The notes beneath the pieces are model-generated. The model saw only the letters and a program-made list of their open reading frames with translations. It made no database searches and was not told the origin of the DNA. Source: Arcuatula senhousia (lineage: Eukaryota > Mollusca > Bivalvia > Mytilida > Mytilidae). From it: a stretch of DNA of 64,000 nucleotides. Below, piece after piece: positions 61,951 to 64,000 of the stretch. Every line of letters begins with the position of its first letter. Position 1 is the first letter of the stretch. A program made the translations under genes and the position numbers. The stretch lies in NCBI GenBank assembly GCA_963971305.1, contig OZ020309.1:2845001-2909000 (forward strand), in the 5' to 3' direction.

Positions 61951-63370
61951 ATAACCTTGGTCTTAGAGTCGGTTACAGAGAAAGTGGTGTCGAATAAAAA
62001 AATCTGAAAAATGTGAACAAGCCCCGACATATCGAATAAGTTGTAAATTATAGACACCGTATGCAGGTGACGTTGGTATGTTACCTTCCAGGTAAGGAAA
62101 ATTATTAATTCTAAAATTAAAATCGTCTCGTTTATCGTAAATTCTTGTACTGGGTCAAATTCGAGATGTAAATCCAAGAATGGTGCAAAACAAGTGGATT
62201 CGGTGGTTTCTTTAATCTCTAGCCCTGGAGGATATATTGAAGGAATCCATTTACCAAAAGAAGAGTTGTCGACAGAGAGGACGATATCAACATATAAAGG
62301 TAATAACAAAACTACCGAACTTGAATGATCAATCTCATAGTCCAGAGAAAATGACAAAAACGAATCAGTCATACCGGAGAATTGGTGGATCGCAATGGTC
62401 CTGACTTGGTACAGGCATTTCAAACGAAATGGTGGGTTAAACCAGGTTTTATATATGGCGCCAAACCTCCCTCTTCCATTGCGATCTTAGGATCCAGTAA
62501 TGACCATAGAACACAACATAGTTGTGAGACACAATAGGGATATTGAGGTGATCATCTCAGTACAGCAGACCAGTCAAACACTAATTAAAACAATTAACTA
62601 TCATATCTTTTAAGTCAATTTTGAACTTTTCTACTAGTGGCTGATAACGAAGAAAGATTTTTTTAGGGATCGTATGAGACGTATTTCATATATGAAAGTG
62701 AGACTTAAAGACATTGCCTCTTTCATTGTTTTGTTCTTTATGAGTTTCTGAAGAAATTCAGTCTCGTAAGAGTATAGAAAAGTCGGCGAAGAGATTGCCG
62801 ATTTGTTGTTGAAAACGTGTAACAAATCTTATTTTTTTTGGAAAAAACGTAGAATCATAACCTAAAACAACAAAGTTCTTTGAATTTGAAAAAAAAAAAC
62901 TTTTCAATATGTGTTTTTTTCAGGCGTCATTTAAGTTTTTCGTGTGACAATGTGGTGTACAAAGTTGAAAAATCGAACGTTTTCAAAGAATAAACCTCAG
63001 AAAATGACCGGGATTTAAAATTATCTAACAAAGCTTGTAAGTTCTTTAAAACCCACATATGATTAATTCCACAACGATTATAAATAGTGTCACAGTATGC
63101 TTGTTGTCCTTATTTTACAGCAGAGAAGATCTTAGTGAGTTGAACGGACAGTTCAGTAGCTGAACACTATGAAGATCCAGCTATTTACCTTTCATTGTAC
63201 GGATTTTTGTGAAGTTTAGGTATTCAGTACAAATATGGTAACTCTTCATGTTCCTCCTTCAATTGAATATTTAAAGAGGACATAAAAGAGTTATGGTTGG
63301 CTTTGACTCATCTTTATCAATTGAAGTCCAAGTGTATGTACCACTAGCAGATGAATTACCATCAATGCCT
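61951..63370 (-). pseudogene. Diverged Penelope-like reverse transcriptase fragment
   Basis: On the - strand, decayed frames follow the order of the Naiad RT: a YLYWIPKLHKNPY-like motif near 63230, GINHMWVLKN, then KTFDFSTLYTTL (catalytic motif A, about 62965), a YSYETEFLQKL region near 62765, then after an insertion the IVLSVDNSSFG and LDLHLEFD region and the NFP-like C-terminal part. It is a different subfamily from 6238-9225. Stops and frameshifts throughout, and the GGTAATAAC repeat splits it at 62297-62686. Confidence 0.82.
62297..62686 (+). mobile_element. GGTAATAAC repeat, 390 bp, with target-site duplication
   Basis: Inserted between two halves of the Penelope-like RT fragment, exactly before the YIDD-equivalent codons. 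CATATA at 62291-62296 and 62687-62692 is a 6-bp target duplication, and removing the insert restores RT homology. Starts AAGGTAATAACAAAACTACC, ends GAGACGTATTT. No terminal inverted repeats, no clear tRNA head, no convincing protein. Class unknown. Confidence 0.88.
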
Positions 63371-63844
63371 GAAATAGTGTTTTGATGCCATCCAAAAATA
63401 AAAATATAAAAATAAACAATTTTTGGTGTACTATTCAATATTAAGAGTCAATAGAATTTTATGACAGAAAGCAATTTTACGATAATACGCTAACTGGGTG
63501 TCCTTTGAGTGATAAGATGGCCAAGTACAAAATACCTGATCTTATTCACACCGCGACAGGTACTAGTGTTTATATTTTATACTGCTTTTGTTCTGCAGTT
63601 TTTTTCTCGAAAATAATACTTTCTAGATAGTTTTTTTGAAAACTTAACAGTTTGTCATTTGTCAGTAACTCAAGAGAGTTTCTTTACGTCCCGTTATTTT
63701 TCTGTTGTACTTTTGTCCCAAATTCTCTCTTGTAGAACTTCGATTTGATTTTTACTGTGTGTTGATTTGTGCTTTGTTATTGATTATCAATAGGGGAATA
63801 TTGAGCCCAAAAAATAGTTTTAACTCCGCCACATTTTTAATGAA

Positions 63845-64000
63845 CCTGTCCTTAGCCAGGAATCTTGATCAAAGTTGATGTTTGTATTTGTCGAATATTT
63901 ATGTTAATTGCATTGTATTTTGTCAAGGAGAGGGTCTTTCATTGACACTTTAGGATTTGACTTGAATCATATGTATTTTCAATCCAGGGCCAATTGAAAA
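63845..64000 (+). repeat. Dispersed motif shared with 13855-13990
   Basis: CCTGTCCTTAGCCAGGAATC, TTGTATTTGTC, GGGTCTTTCATTGACA and GGATTTGACTTGAATCATAT correspond to the earlier segment in order. Its extent beyond the window end is unknown. Confidence 0.5.

Overview
The window looks like AT-rich nuclear DNA of a bivalve mollusc, most likely a mussel (inference). Three things suggest this: a neuronal receptor gene with small exons and large introns, a Penelope-like retroelement of the permuted Naiad type, and dense tRNA-derived SINEs, hammerhead-ribozyme elements and pearl/Helentron-like repeats of kinds known from bivalves. There are no operons and no bacterial or viral genes.

One host gene is convincing. 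It is a kainate-type ionotropic glutamate receptor on the + strand. I traced 14 coding exons from a signal peptide at 20047 to a stop at 58037. All splice phases agree and give 2853 nt (950 residues): amino-terminal domain, split ligand-binding domain, M1, pore loop with a genomic Gln at the Q/R site, M3, M4 and a cytoplasmic tail.

Bases 1-20046 hold no host gene that I can see. They contain repeats and a nearly intact Naiad retroelement (about 6163-9509; ORF 6238-9225 broken by one TAA). A 5'-truncated copy lies directly upstream, tail to head, the pseudo-LTR arrangement typical of Penelope-like elements. Its 3' end recurs as debris across the window. A second, more diverged Penelope-like fragment lies on the - strand at 61951-63370.

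The receptor introns are full of mobile DNA. There are at least five fold-back or inverted-repeat elements, including a 2.4 kb palindrome in intron 13 and a 2.2 kb one in intron 3. Five copies of a repeat with about 160-bp internal tandem units lie in or just beyond the gene. SINEs and a 212-bp element carrying an apparently intact hammerhead ribozyme are also present. Two introns show local tandem amplification of their own 5' splice site: intron 5 (47-bp units, three copies) and intron 10 (about eight decayed copies of roughly 64-76 bp derived from the end of exon 10). The intron 10 array is the most unusual structure here. From 58038 to 64000 the sequence is 3' flank and repeats.
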